Shown here piece by piece: positions 51,240 to 60,289 of a DNA stretch of 64,000 nucleotides. Numbering within the stretch: position 1 is the stretch's first letter; every line of letters starts with the position of its first letter. The notes under the pieces were generated by a model. The model saw nothing but the letters and a program-made list of their open reading frames with translations, made no database searches and was not told where the DNA came from. The position numbers and the translations under genes are program-made. Location: the NCBI GenBank assembly GCA_965223775.1, contig OZ245021.1:2232001-2296000 (forward strand). Direction: 5' to 3'. The DNA comes from JAJDXW01 sp965223775 (lineage in GTDB: Bacteria > Pseudomonadota > Gammaproteobacteria > HK1).

Positions 51240-54221
51240 CTACAGCCCGAGATCGCGGTCTACGCTCTTCGGTTCCGGCACATTCTCCGCATGTTGCGCG
51301 CGTCCCCTATCCGTTTTCGTCCCAACCATAGATGGTCGCGCACCCCTCGCAGTTCCCGTTTCCGAGTCTTTGCCTCGCTCTCGGCCAAGCGCTTCGAGCG
51401 CGGCGATGCGCTCGCCCGAGAGCGCCTCGAGCTGCTCCTTGAGCGCCGCCTTGTCGTCGGTCACGAGCTCGGCGCGGTCGCGCGCGCGGCTGATCTCGAC
51501 GTAGAGCATCTTCTGCGTGGTCAAGTTCGGATGGTTCGCCTCGATCGCGGCGATGACGTTGTCGACCGTCCGGCCCTGGAACGCGTGCACGGTCGAGGCC
51601 CAGGCCCGGTCGATGTGGCGAAGCTGCGGATCGCCCGCCGTCATGTCGAGCGTGCGCCCGTCTTCCAACCGGAACGTGACACGACCGTCGTTGACCGCAG
51701 TCACCTCCGCGGTCTGGCTGTTGACGAGCCCGAAGCCGGCATCGTTGCGGGTCCAGCGGATGCGGTCGCCCGCGCGGAGCTCCATCGACTCGACCTTGTA
51801 GACCTCGACGCCGCCCGCCCGCGCCGCGAGCCGGCCGGGCTCCCAGGCGACTGTCCCGCCGTCGGTGCCCGCGAGACTCACCGTGCCGGCTCCGCCGTCG
51901 ACGCCGACGACGCGGAGCTCGTCCCCCTTCTCGACGCCGAGGCGCCTGTAGGGGCGGTGGAACCCGACGACGTCGCCCGGACGGTAGTTCCGCGCGAGCG
52001 CCTTCTCGGCGCTGGTGAAGCCCCGGGAGGCGAGGCGCTCGGTCTGCATCGCGGGACCATGGACGACGCCGTCGCGGGTGAGCCGCTCGCGGACGATCTC
52101 GTTGACCCGCTCGCGAAGCGCGTGGCTCGGCGCCATCAGCCCGGTCCGCTCGCGCTCCTCCGGCGAGAGCGCGAGCCAGCGCGCAGCGGCGGCGCCCGCG
52201 AGATTGTCGGGGTTCACCTCCGCCACGTTGTCGCCCAGCTTCTCGAAGGCGCGGGCGATGTCGCCCGCGAGGCTCGCCTCGACGGCCTCCTTCAGCGCCG
52301 GATCGCGCTGGCGCATGATCTGGTCCATCACCGCGGTCTTCATGCGGGCGCCCTGGAGCTGGGCGAAGGGCTTGCCGGCATCCACGGCATCGAGCTGCTT
52401 CTCGTCGCCGACGAGCACCACGCGCGGGATGCGCAAGCGGTCGGCGATCCGGAGCAGGTCGCGGGCCTGGACGGTGGAGGCGAGCGAGCCCTCGTCGACC
52501 ACGAGCACGGTCTTGGCGAAGCTGCCGCGCATCTCCTTCTCGCCCTTCGCGGTCATCCGCCCGGCCGCGACCCCGGCGTAGCGCGCGAGGAAGCGCTGCA
52601 GGGTCTCGCTGCCGATCGCCGCCTCGCCCTCCAGCGTGCGCGCGGCCGACGCCGAGGGCGCGAGGCCGCGCACCTCGAAGCCGCGCTTCTCCAGAAGCGC
52701 CCGGGCGCGGTTCAGCATGGTGGTCTTGCCGCTGCCGGCATAGCCCTGGACGCCGACCACGCGGTCGCCCGAGGAGAGGATGAGCTTCACGGCCGCCTTC
52801 TGGCCCTCGGTCAGCGGCCCGTTGCGCAGCGCCTTGTCGACGGCGCGGGCGCGCATCGGCATCCCCCCACGGTCCCGGCCGGCCTCCATCAGCGCGATGG
52901 TCTCCTTCTCGTTGCCCACCGCCTTGTCCGTCGTCAGCAGCCCATCCATGCCGGGCATCCGCGCGGCGTGCAGCGATCCGGCCTGTTCGCGCTCCGCCAC
53001 CGCGGCCTCGGCCTCGCCGACCGTCACCTCGCCGGGGTTCCAGGCGAGGGCGGCGGCGAGCAGATCGGTCCTGGAAAACACCGCCTCGCGCTCCGAGAGG
53101 TGCGCGACGGCCCAGGCAACGGCCTGCGCGGCGGGCGTCATGGGTGGCGCTTCCGCATCCGTGCCGAGGCCGGAAGGAGCCGGTTCGAGGCCCTCCCCCT
53201 GCGCGCTCTCACGGGCGAGTCCGACGCTTGCACCGTCCTCCCGACCTGCGCCCGCCGCGTCCCGATGCGCCTCCCTCCCGACCGCCATCGGCTCCGCACC
53301 CTTGGCCTCGGCCGCGAGCGAAGCGGCATCGAAGCCGAGATCGGCGCCCTGGCGCTGCCACACGCCCGCGAGCTCGTCGCGGTCGATGTCACGCTTCGCG
53401 GCGCGGCTCATCAGGGCCGCGCGCTCGGCGAGGCGCGGATTGTCCGACGGGCTCCCCATCCCGCGCTCCGCCATCCCCGCCTCGATCTCGGCGCGGCGGG
53501 TGGAGAACGCGTCGATCGTCTCGCGCGAGACGCCCGCGATCTCGAAGCGCCCGTCGGCATGGGTCTTCTCGATCCCGTAACCGAGGCGGGAGAGCCCGCG
53601 CGCGAGCTCGCTGCGGTAGATGGCCCCGATCAGCATCTTCGATTCGTAGAGCTTCTCGTTGGCCATCGAGCGCCACTTGCCGTCCTCGCCCTGCACCATG
53701 TTGGCGATGACGGCGTGGGTGTGGAGCTGGGGGTCGAGGTTGCGCGAAGTGTCATGGCGGAAGGTGGCGGCCACCATCTTCTGCCCGCCCTCGCGCACCA
53801 TCCGGCCCGTCGCCGGGTCCTTCAGCCGGGTCTCGGCGGCGTTCCTCTCGATCCAGGCAAGTGTTGCCGCAACCGCCCGGTCGTGCGCGTCAACGACGCG
53901 GCCATCGCCGCCGACGAGCCCCACGAGCGACACGGACTTCGGGGCCGAGAGGGTGACGTCGCGGCCGGGACGGTGGCGCAGCGTGCCGTCCGCCTCGCGG
54001 CGCCCGAGCTCGCGCCCGGAGCCGTCGGGCACCTTGCCCTCGAGCACGCCGCGGAAGGCGTCCGGATCCACCGGCCCTTCGAGGCCGAGCGTTTCGGCGC
54101 CCTTGCCGGTCCAGGCACTGGCCTCGCGGTGGGCGGGATCGTCGCTCGCGTAGTACCCGTCCTTCTCGTAGTAGGACGTGCCTTGCGCGGCCGAGCCGAT
54201 GGCGCCGATCGAGGCGACCAT
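51240..54221 (-). CDS. traI: MobF relaxase-helicase TraI
   Basis: A 993-aa conjugative relaxase. It opens ASIGAIGSAAQGTSYYEKDGYYASDD with the MobF tyrosines Y17, Y18, Y23 and Y24; one of them attacks the nic phosphate. The metal-binding His triad is H156, H167 and H169 (HDTSRNLDPQLHTH). The SF1 helicase follows: Walker A GYAGSGKTT (about 492-500), Walker B VVDEGSL, and C-terminal STVHAFQGRTVDNVI. It is shorter than F TraI (1756 aa) because one helicase-like module is absent, as in R388 TrwC-type proteins. It follows traD on the same strand with one base between genes. Its oriT was not identified. Confidence 0.93.
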   Translation of the reverse strand: MVASIGAIGSAAQGTSYYEKDGYYASDDPAHREASAWTGKGAETLGLEGPVDPDAFRGVLEGKVPDGSGRELGRREADGTLRHRPGRDVTLSAPKSVSLVGLVGGDGRVVDAHDRAVAATLAWIERNAAETRLKDPATGRMVREGGQKMVAATFRHDTSRNLDPQLHTHAVIANMVQGEDGKWRSMANEKLYESKMLIGAIYRSELARGLSRLGYGIEKTHADGRFEIAGVSRETIDAFSTRRAEIEAGMAERGMGSPSDNPRLAERAALMSRAAKRDIDRDELAGVWQRQGADLGFDAASLAAEAKGAEPMAVGREAHRDAAGAGREDGASVGLARESAQGEGLEPAPSGLGTDAEAPPMTPAAQAVAWAVAHLSEREAVFSRTDLLAAALAWNPGEVTVGEAEAAVAEREQAGSLHAARMPGMDGLLTTDKAVGNEKETIALMEAGRDRGGMPMRARAVDKALRNGPLTEGQKAAVKLILSSGDRVVGVQGYAGSGKTTMLNRARALLEKRGFEVRGLAPSASAARTLEGEAAIGSETLQRFLARYAGVAAGRMTAKGEKEMRGSFAKTVLVVDEGSLASTVQARDLLRIADRLRIPRVVLVGDEKQLDAVDAGKPFAQLQGARMKTAVMDQIMRQRDPALKEAVEASLAGDIARAFEKLGDNVAEVNPDNLAGAAAARWLALSPEERERTGLMAPSHALRERVNEIVRERLTRDGVVHGPAMQTERLASRGFTSAEKALARNYRPGDVVGFHRPYRRLGVEKGDELRVVGVDGGAGTVSLAGTDGGTVAWEPGRLAARAGGVEVYKVESMELRAGDRIRWTRNDAGFGLVNSQTAEVTAVNDGRVTFRLEDGRTLDMTAGDPQLRHIDRAWASTVHAFQGRTVDNVIAAIEANHPNLTTQKMLYVEISRARDRAELVTDDKAALKEQLEALSGERIAALEALGRERGKDSETGTARGARPSMVGTKTDRGRAQHAENVPEPKSVDRDLGL

Positions 54222-54222
54222 C

Positions 54223-56355
54223 TCAGAGACGGATCAGGCCGTCGCCATCGTCGGCCTCCGGGGGCGCGGGCGCCGGTTCCGGCGGCGCCGCGGCATCCTC
54301 GCCGGGCTCGCCGCTGACCGGGCCCGGTGCATCGTCGGGCTCCCGCGCCGCATCGGTCGCCGACCCGGAGCCTTCGCTCTGCGTCCCGGCCGCGGACGGC
54401 CCCGATCCGACGCCGGTTTCGCCGTGGCGGGCGGATTCCGCCTCCCCGAAGAGCTCGATCTCGCCCTGCCCGAACCAGCCTTCCGGCTCCTCGGGAAGCG
54501 CGTCCGGCGCCGCGAGCTGCGCACCGGACCCGTCTCCGTTCGCGGCAGACGCCTCCTTGCGGACCCCGTCTTCGTTCGCGGGCGCGGCCCCGGTCCCGTC
54601 GCCCTCGCGCGGCACGAACCGCTCGGCCGATGCGGGCCGCTTCACGTACTTCAGGCGGATGGAGGCGACCGGGAGCGGGCCGGGGAACTTGAGATAGCCC
54701 TCGAGGTTGGGCAGGCGCATGATCTCGGAGGGGAGCGCGAGCGAGCGGAGCTCGCGCCTGGGCGTGAGCGAGACGCCGTCGCGGATCGTGTTGGCGCCGT
54801 AGGAGTAGCCCTCGGCCACCTCCTCGACCTCGCTGCGCCCGAGGCTGTCGGCCGACCACTGCGCGGTATCGCGGTCGGGCGCTGCGAGCACCACGCGTGT
54901 GCCGCAGAGCCCCGAGATGGTCTCCGCGCCGTTGCGCCCGTAGAGGTCGCGGAGCGCCGAGGCCACCTGGACGCCGAGCACGAAGCAGCCGCCGAACTGG
55001 CGCGACTCCGCGAGCCCCGGCTGGAGCGAGGGCACCTGGTGGAGCGTCGGGAGCTCGTCGAGGATCACCCAGATGCGCCGCTCGTGCTCCTGGCCTAGCG
55101 AGAGCAGCGCGTTGACCGCGATCTCGAGCCAGGTCGAGATGAGCCCGCGCAAGGATGCGTGCTGGTCGCCGCGCGACGTGAGGAACAGAAAGCTCCCGGT
55201 GTCCCGGGCACCGTCCTCCCGCCCGATCCAGTCCCGGATCGAGAACGGCTTGCCGGTGTCGGGCAGGAACTCGAGCGCGGAGAGGTTGGCCGTGAGCATT
55301 GCGCGCACGGATAGCGCGGTCTTCGGGTTGTCGGGATCGACGATCGACTGCGCGACGGTGCCCTCCATCGCTTCGGCGAGGGCCGTGAGGTCGGTCTTGA
55401 GCAGATGGTCGACCAGCACCTTGTTCTCCGTCACCCCCTTCTTCCAGAACACGCCGGCGCCGTTGGAGAAGAGCTGGCGCGCGGCCGTTACCCAGAACGG
55501 GTCGACGGTGTCCTTCTGCTGGGGGATGAGGGCGGCTGCCATCATGTCGAAGTCGCGGGGGTTGCGGGCTTCGAGGAAGGGCGACCAGCGCGGCGCGCGG
55601 GCATCGAGCGGGTTCAAGAGCACGTCGCGGTCCGCGTCGAAGAACGTGCGCGTGTAGGAGCCCATCTTGTCGTAGACGACGCAGCGCTCGCCCCTGCTAC
55701 GGATCTGGGCCACCAAGTCGGAGATCAGCACCGTCTTGCCCGAGCCGGTAGTGCCCGAGACGATGGTGTGCTGGGTCTCGGTGCGCTCAGGGTAGGGGAT
55801 CCCGGCGATCCGGTAGGGCCGGAGGCGTCGCGACCCCGGCAGGGCGCCCAGCGCGCGCAGATGCGCCGGCTGCACGCGGCGGCGGAGCTCCGCCGCGCTT
55901 ACGAGCTCGGCGCCCCGGATGCGGCGCCGCCGCCCGAGCTGCACGCCGCGGTACCAGAACCAGGCGAGGAAGGCCGCGATGATGCCGAGCCCCGCCTGGG
56001 CGCCGTGCCAGGCGCTCGCGAACATCTCCGCCTTGATGCGTTCGCGGATCCGCCACGCCGGCGCGGACGCCGCGATGTCGCGGATGGTGAGTACCTGGAC
56101 GGTGCCGTCGGGCGCGCGCACCTCCTGGCCCGAGGTGGGGTCGTAGGCGAAGGCGAGCTTCATCTCGGCCAGCGTGTACATCCCGGCCGCGTACCAGTCG
56201 TAGCCGCTGGTCGAGCGCCACAGGTTCCAGGCCGGCACCGCGACCGCCATGAACGCGGCGAGCATCATCGCTGCCTTGAAGAGCTGGCCCCACATCCGCA
56301 GCCCGTGGAAGACGGTCTGCCCGCCCCGCAGCGTCGAGCCGCCGATGCCGCGCAT
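54223..56355 (-). CDS. traD: Type IV coupling protein TraD
   Basis: A 710-aa coupling ATPase. Two N-terminal membrane segments (about 28-47 and 118-137) flank a periplasmic loop. The motor has Walker A SGTTGSGKTVL (about 200-210), Walker B with VILDELPTLHQ, and the coupling signature GGCFVLGVQV. A long Pro/Ala/Glu-rich tail ends the protein, the place where the relaxase or accessory proteins bind in F TraD. It hands the relaxase-DNA complex to the secretion channel. Confidence 0.93.
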   Translation of the reverse strand: MRGIGGSTLRGGQTVFHGLRMWGQLFKAAMMLAAFMAVAVPAWNLWRSTSGYDWYAAGMYTLAEMKLAFAYDPTSGQEVRAPDGTVQVLTIRDIAASAPAWRIRERIKAEMFASAWHGAQAGLGIIAAFLAWFWYRGVQLGRRRRIRGAELVSAAELRRRVQPAHLRALGALPGSRRLRPYRIAGIPYPERTETQHTIVSGTTGSGKTVLISDLVAQIRSRGERCVVYDKMGSYTRTFFDADRDVLLNPLDARAPRWSPFLEARNPRDFDMMAAALIPQQKDTVDPFWVTAARQLFSNGAGVFWKKGVTENKVLVDHLLKTDLTALAEAMEGTVAQSIVDPDNPKTALSVRAMLTANLSALEFLPDTGKPFSIRDWIGREDGARDTGSFLFLTSRGDQHASLRGLISTWLEIAVNALLSLGQEHERRIWVILDELPTLHQVPSLQPGLAESRQFGGCFVLGVQVASALRDLYGRNGAETISGLCGTRVVLAAPDRDTAQWSADSLGRSEVEEVAEGYSYGANTIRDGVSLTPRRELRSLALPSEIMRLPNLEGYLKFPGPLPVASIRLKYVKRPASAERFVPREGDGTGAAPANEDGVRKEASAANGDGSGAQLAAPDALPEEPEGWFGQGEIELFGEAESARHGETGVGSGPSAAGTQSEGSGSATDAAREPDDAPGPVSGEPGEDAAAPPEPAPAPPEADDGDGLIRL

Positions 56356-56403
56356 CAGGCGGGTCCCGTGCCCGCGGCCGGCGCCGCCACCGCAGCACGA
56401 CCG

Positions 56404-56838
56404 CTAGCCGTCCGCATCGGCGCCGGCGCCCGTTTCGCGGGCGTCCTCATCGCCGCCGCCCCGGGAAGCGTCCGCGTCCCCGCCGCCGTCCTTCGGGCGC
56501 GCCGACAGCACGTTCACCATGCCCTGGGGCCCGGCGACGACGATCTCCGTGACCTTCTGCGTCTCGCCCCCCTTGTCCTGGTACTCGCGCTGCGCGATGC
56601 GCCCCTCGACCAGCACCGCGGCGCCCTTGCGCACCATCTCTCCGGCCGCCTTGACGGCCGCGCCGTAGACGACGATGCGATGCCACTCGGTGGCCTCGGC
56701 GCGCTTGCCGTCCTTGCTCTTCCACCTCGCCGTGGTGGCGAGGCTGAACGAGGCAGCCTTCTCGCCGCTCTGCAGATCGCGCAGCCTGGCATCGCGCCCC
56801 GCGCGGCCGAGCAGCGTCACCCGGTTGATGTCCAGCAT
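56404..56838 (-). CDS. ssb: Single-stranded DNA-binding protein, transfer-region copy
   Basis: A 144-aa SSB behind GAGGAGAAG. OB fold: MLDINRVTLLGRAGRDARLRDLQSGEKAASFSLATTARWKSKDGKRAEATEWHRIVVYG and KGAAVLVEGRIAQREY. The C-terminus is Gly/Asp-rich but does not end in the canonical DDDIPF tip seen in the two other SSBs of this window (...ETGAGADADG), so recruitment of SSB partners may be reduced. It is the third ssb of the element and only distantly related to the pair at 32-36 kb. Confidence 0.88.
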   Translation of the reverse strand: MLDINRVTLLGRAGRDARLRDLQSGEKAASFSLATTARWKSKDGKRAEATEWHRIVVYGAAVKAAGEMVRKGAAVLVEGRIAQREYQDKGGETQKVTEIVVAGPQGMVNVLSARPKDGGGDADASRGGGDEDARETGAGADADG

Positions 56839-56993
56839 GGCTCTTCTCCTCATCGGTTGCGGGAATGGAACGGATCGCTTGCGCCTCGTCCGGAGGCGGA
56901 GCCGGGCCGTGGGCCGGGCGAAGGGGACCGGGCCGAGGAGAGCCGGCAGCCCTTCCCATGACCCGTTCCCGGCCCATGATGGAGACCCTGACC

Positions 56994-57344
56994 ATGACGC
57001 GAACATTCGATGGACCGGCGAACGGCCGGACCGGTTGGCGGGCACGCGTCTTCGTGCTCGGCCCGCTCGGAATCGCGGCGTTCTGCACCGCCGCCTCGCT
57101 GGGCTTGAGCGCGGGCACGGAGCACATCGGCCCGCTCTGGGTAGCGGCAATCGCCTGGACCGTCGCGGCCAGCCTCGCCGGCGCGCTCTGGCAGGGGTTC
57201 CGCCACCGGGACTGGTCGGCGTTCCGGCGCTACCGGCTTCCCGACGGCCGCGACGAGCGGCTCGACTGGGACACGCGATCGGGCAGCTATGCGTGGATGA
57301 GGGACCTGGAAGACCGGCACCGTCATGACGATCGCCTTCGCTGA
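56994..57344 (+). CDS. Small inner-membrane protein (116 aa)
   Basis: The start follows GGAGACCCTGACC. Two hydrophobic segments, VFVLGPLGIAAFCTAASLGL and PLWVAAIAWTVAASLAGALW, are followed by a basic, Trp/Tyr-rich tail (FRHRDWSAFRRYRLPDGRDERLDW). It is divergent from the surrounding transfer genes and convergent with traG. It could be an accessory transfer or exclusion-type protein, but no family is recognised. Confidence 0.6.
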   Translation: MTRTFDGPANGRTGWRARVFVLGPLGIAAFCTAASLGLSAGTEHIGPLWVAAIAWTVAASLAGALWQGFRHRDWSAFRRYRLPDGRDERLDWDTRSGSYAWMRDLEDRHRHDDRLR

Positions 57345-57349
57345 TCCGC

Positions 57350-60268
57350 TCACGGCGACTGGTCCCCCCAGTCGCGCTCCCGCCGCTCGCCCGAGCGGCC
57401 GTCCACGCCAAGGTCGGCCCCGTCCGGTGCGGCGTTCCTCGCGGTGCCGAAGAGCTTGCCCGCGAGCCATTCGCCGACCACCGGGACGTGCTCGGTGGCG
57501 TGGTGCTCGAAGGGCTTGTCCATCTCGACGGCCGCCCCGGCGCGCCCCTCCCGGGCGTCCTCACGGGCGATCGAGGTCCGGGCCTCGCGCCCGGCCTCCT
57601 TCACGATCATGTCGGCCTTCGTCTGCGCCCGCTCGCCCAGCGCTGCCGCCTCGACCTCGCCCGGGATCGGCGCGTCGGCGACATAGGCCCGGTCGCGGAC
57701 CCCTTCGGCCCAGCCTGCATGGGCGGCGGCGGTCTCCCGCGCGTAGGCCGCGCCGAGCTCGTCGCGGGCGGCGTCGTAGTCGGCCTTGCCGCCGATCGCG
57801 GCGGGGTCGGGGCGCGCGGGCTCCGGGAAACGCTCGGCGATGAAGTTCGCGGCATGGCCGCGAAGCTCCTCGGCATCCTCCGGCGTCTGCGGCGAGGCGA
57901 TCCGCATCGCGCCCGCCGCGCCGATCGGACGCCCGTCCGTGCCCGGGCGCTCCGCGAGCCAGGCGAAGAAGGGCTGGCCGAGCTCGCGCTCCACGGCTTG
58001 CGCGTCGGCGCGCACCCGCGCCGCCTGCTCGGACCAGTCCTCCGATTCCCGGAAGGCGAGCCCTGCGCGCTCGTCGAAACGGCGCATGCGGGTCAGGTTC
58101 GAGCCCAGGCTCTCCTCGAGGCTCGCGAGCTCGCTATCGCCGCTCGCCGTCGAGTAGCGCCGTGACGCCTCCGAGACCTGCGACCACAGCTCGCTCACCT
58201 GGTGCTGCTCGGCGTAGTCCTTCACCTCCTCCCAGGCCTCCGACTCGATTGTCTGGCCGCGCCAGGTCGCCGAGCCGTCGGCGCCGAGCCGCACGATGAA
58301 GTCCCACCCCCCGCCGACCTTCGCCTCGCCGGTCAGGATCGCCATCTGGTTCTTCGAAATCCCCGCCGTCTCCGACATCTTCTCCAGGTGCGATTCGAGC
58401 GCCTGGACGCTCGCGCTCGCGCTCTCGGTGACGCCGCGTGCATGCGCTTCGCCCGTGCTCACGTCGTGGCTGTAGCGCTCGACCATGGCGGTGGCGTCGG
58501 TGACCGCGGCGTTGCGCGCCTGGCCCGCCTCGACCGACCAGTTGCGGGCAAGCGAGCGCGCCTCCACCGCGCGCTCCTCGTGGTGCCTGCTGAGCGATTC
58601 CGAGAGACGGACCCCGGCGGCGGGGACCCGGCTGGTGGCGGCGCCCATGTCGGCGACCGCCGTCCCGTCGCCGGTCACGGTGAACGCGGCGCCGGCCGGC
58701 GCGTAGCCGGTGTAGCGGTCGGTGTCGACATGGGCCGAGGTGCGGATCTGGCGGCCCTCCAGCGTCGCGTAGCGGTGGGTGTCGGTGCTCGTGTTGGCGA
58801 GCGAGAGGTTGCCGGTGGTGCTCTCGTGCGCGGCCGAGCTCGCCGCATCCTGGCCGACGGCGAGCACGGAGGTCGCGAGCACCGTCGCCTTGGAGAGCCC
58901 GTAGGCGAGTGCCGCTGCGAGGAACGGTACCGACATCGAGAGGTAGCCCGACATCACCGCGACGTCGGCCGCGACCGCCCGGATCCCGGCTTGGGCCACG
59001 AGCGAGATGCCGATGTCTCCGCCCGGCATCAGCGCCGCCACACCCATGCGCTCGGCCGCCTCGCCCATCGAGATGCGGTGCAGGATGGCGTAGAGCGGCC
59101 CCCAGCTCTGGAGCCACACGAGCCCGGTCACGTAGGAGCGGAAGATCCCCATCCCCGCGGGAGTGAGCATCAGGATGACCGCCATCGGGAAGGCGCCGAC
59201 ATAGAGGCACTCGAAGACGATGCGAAGGAGCGGCACCCAGGTCTCGGCCTGGCGCCCGATCGCCCGGTAGGCCGCGACGGTCTGGGCCTCGGCGCGGGCC
59301 TCGGTGTAGGACCGCAGCGCGGCGGCGTTGCCCGCTTCCGCCGCCCACTGCTCGCCCGCGTCGTGGACCGCGTTCAGCACCATCTGCTGGCGCATGATCT
59401 CGCCGGCCGAGCGCGAGGCGCCGATGAGGAAGCCGTGCGCCGCGGGGAGCGCAGCCATCAGCTCGGCGCGGGCGAGCGCATCGGTCGCCGCATTCGGGAA
59501 GAGGCGCCGCCCGAAGATGGTGCCGGCGCGCGCGATCTCCGCGTTCCACCGCGCGCCGAGCCGCGCGGCGCCCGCCTGGCAGGTGACGATCTCGCGGTCG
59601 ATGGGCGTCGCGCCGGTGCCGACGGCGGGGAGCCGGGTCGCGAACTCGAACATGCGCGCGGGCGAGGCGCCGGCCGACGGCGTGCCCGTGGCGGTCACCA
59701 GCCGCCAGAGGTCGGTCGACTCCCTCAAGTCGTCGGCCGAGATGTGCCCGAGCAGGAGCGCATGGAAGACGCACTGGCGGGCATAGGCGCGCAAGTTCCG
59801 CGCGAACACCGCGTCGGTCACCTCGAGGCGGGTCGCGGCGGCGGCGAGGCGCGAGCCGAAGATGAGGCCGTGGCGCTGGTAGCGCAGATCGTTCGGCAGC
59901 GTGAACGCCTGCTCGGTGAGACGCGTGAGGCCGTCGCCCACCTGGCTCGTGAGCGAGGCGAACAGCGCGAGCCCCACCGGCACGTTGGCGACCACGGCGG
60001 GCGCGAGCGCCGGGTCGAGGCGGTCCACCACTCGAACGGTGGCCTTCGGCACGATCATCGCGCCCCAGACGGTGACGAACAGGAGAATCCACTTCGCGTT
60101 CTCCTTCCACGAGCCGCCGAAGGCGGTGCGGAACAGGATCCACCCGACGCCGGCGACGCCCGCGAGCTGGGCCAGCACCACGTAGGCGCCGCCGCCGGTG
60201 ATCGCCGCGACCGCGTTCAGCAGGTCGACCAGGTAGGTCCCGCCGCCCATGGTGAAGAGCTCGTACAC
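57350..60268 (-). CDS. traG: Conjugal transfer protein TraG (F-type)
   Basis: A 972-aa membrane protein. The N-terminal half matches the TraG_N domain: GGAYVVLAQLAGVAGVGWILFRTAF, then a second cluster of membrane segments around residues 340-450 (GAFPMAVILMLTPAGMGIFRSYVTGLVWLQSWGPLYAILHR). The C-terminal half is periplasmic, helical and Ala/Glu-rich, with the mating-pair-stabilisation/entry-exclusion-recognition region in F TraG. Length is close to F TraG (938 aa). Overlapping frames on both strands are by-products. Confidence 0.9.
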   Translation of the reverse strand: MYELFTMGGGTYLVDLLNAVAAITGGGAYVVLAQLAGVAGVGWILFRTAFGGSWKENAKWILLFVTVWGAMIVPKATVRVVDRLDPALAPAVVANVPVGLALFASLTSQVGDGLTRLTEQAFTLPNDLRYQRHGLIFGSRLAAAATRLEVTDAVFARNLRAYARQCVFHALLLGHISADDLRESTDLWRLVTATGTPSAGASPARMFEFATRLPAVGTGATPIDREIVTCQAGAARLGARWNAEIARAGTIFGRRLFPNAATDALARAELMAALPAAHGFLIGASRSAGEIMRQQMVLNAVHDAGEQWAAEAGNAAALRSYTEARAEAQTVAAYRAIGRQAETWVPLLRIVFECLYVGAFPMAVILMLTPAGMGIFRSYVTGLVWLQSWGPLYAILHRISMGEAAERMGVAALMPGGDIGISLVAQAGIRAVAADVAVMSGYLSMSVPFLAAALAYGLSKATVLATSVLAVGQDAASSAAHESTTGNLSLANTSTDTHRYATLEGRQIRTSAHVDTDRYTGYAPAGAAFTVTGDGTAVADMGAATSRVPAAGVRLSESLSRHHEERAVEARSLARNWSVEAGQARNAAVTDATAMVERYSHDVSTGEAHARGVTESASASVQALESHLEKMSETAGISKNQMAILTGEAKVGGGWDFIVRLGADGSATWRGQTIESEAWEEVKDYAEQHQVSELWSQVSEASRRYSTASGDSELASLEESLGSNLTRMRRFDERAGLAFRESEDWSEQAARVRADAQAVERELGQPFFAWLAERPGTDGRPIGAAGAMRIASPQTPEDAEELRGHAANFIAERFPEPARPDPAAIGGKADYDAARDELGAAYARETAAAHAGWAEGVRDRAYVADAPIPGEVEAAALGERAQTKADMIVKEAGREARTSIAREDAREGRAGAAVEMDKPFEHHATEHVPVVGEWLAGKLFGTARNAAPDGADLGVDGRSGERRERDWGDQSP

Positions 60269-60289
60269 GGGACCGCGTCCGCTCCGGCC

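Noticed and set aside
51195..54317. Plus-strand frame of 1040 codons opposite traI
   Set aside because: Arg/Ala/Leu-rich antisense shadow of the relaxase; the minus strand has all MobF motifs.
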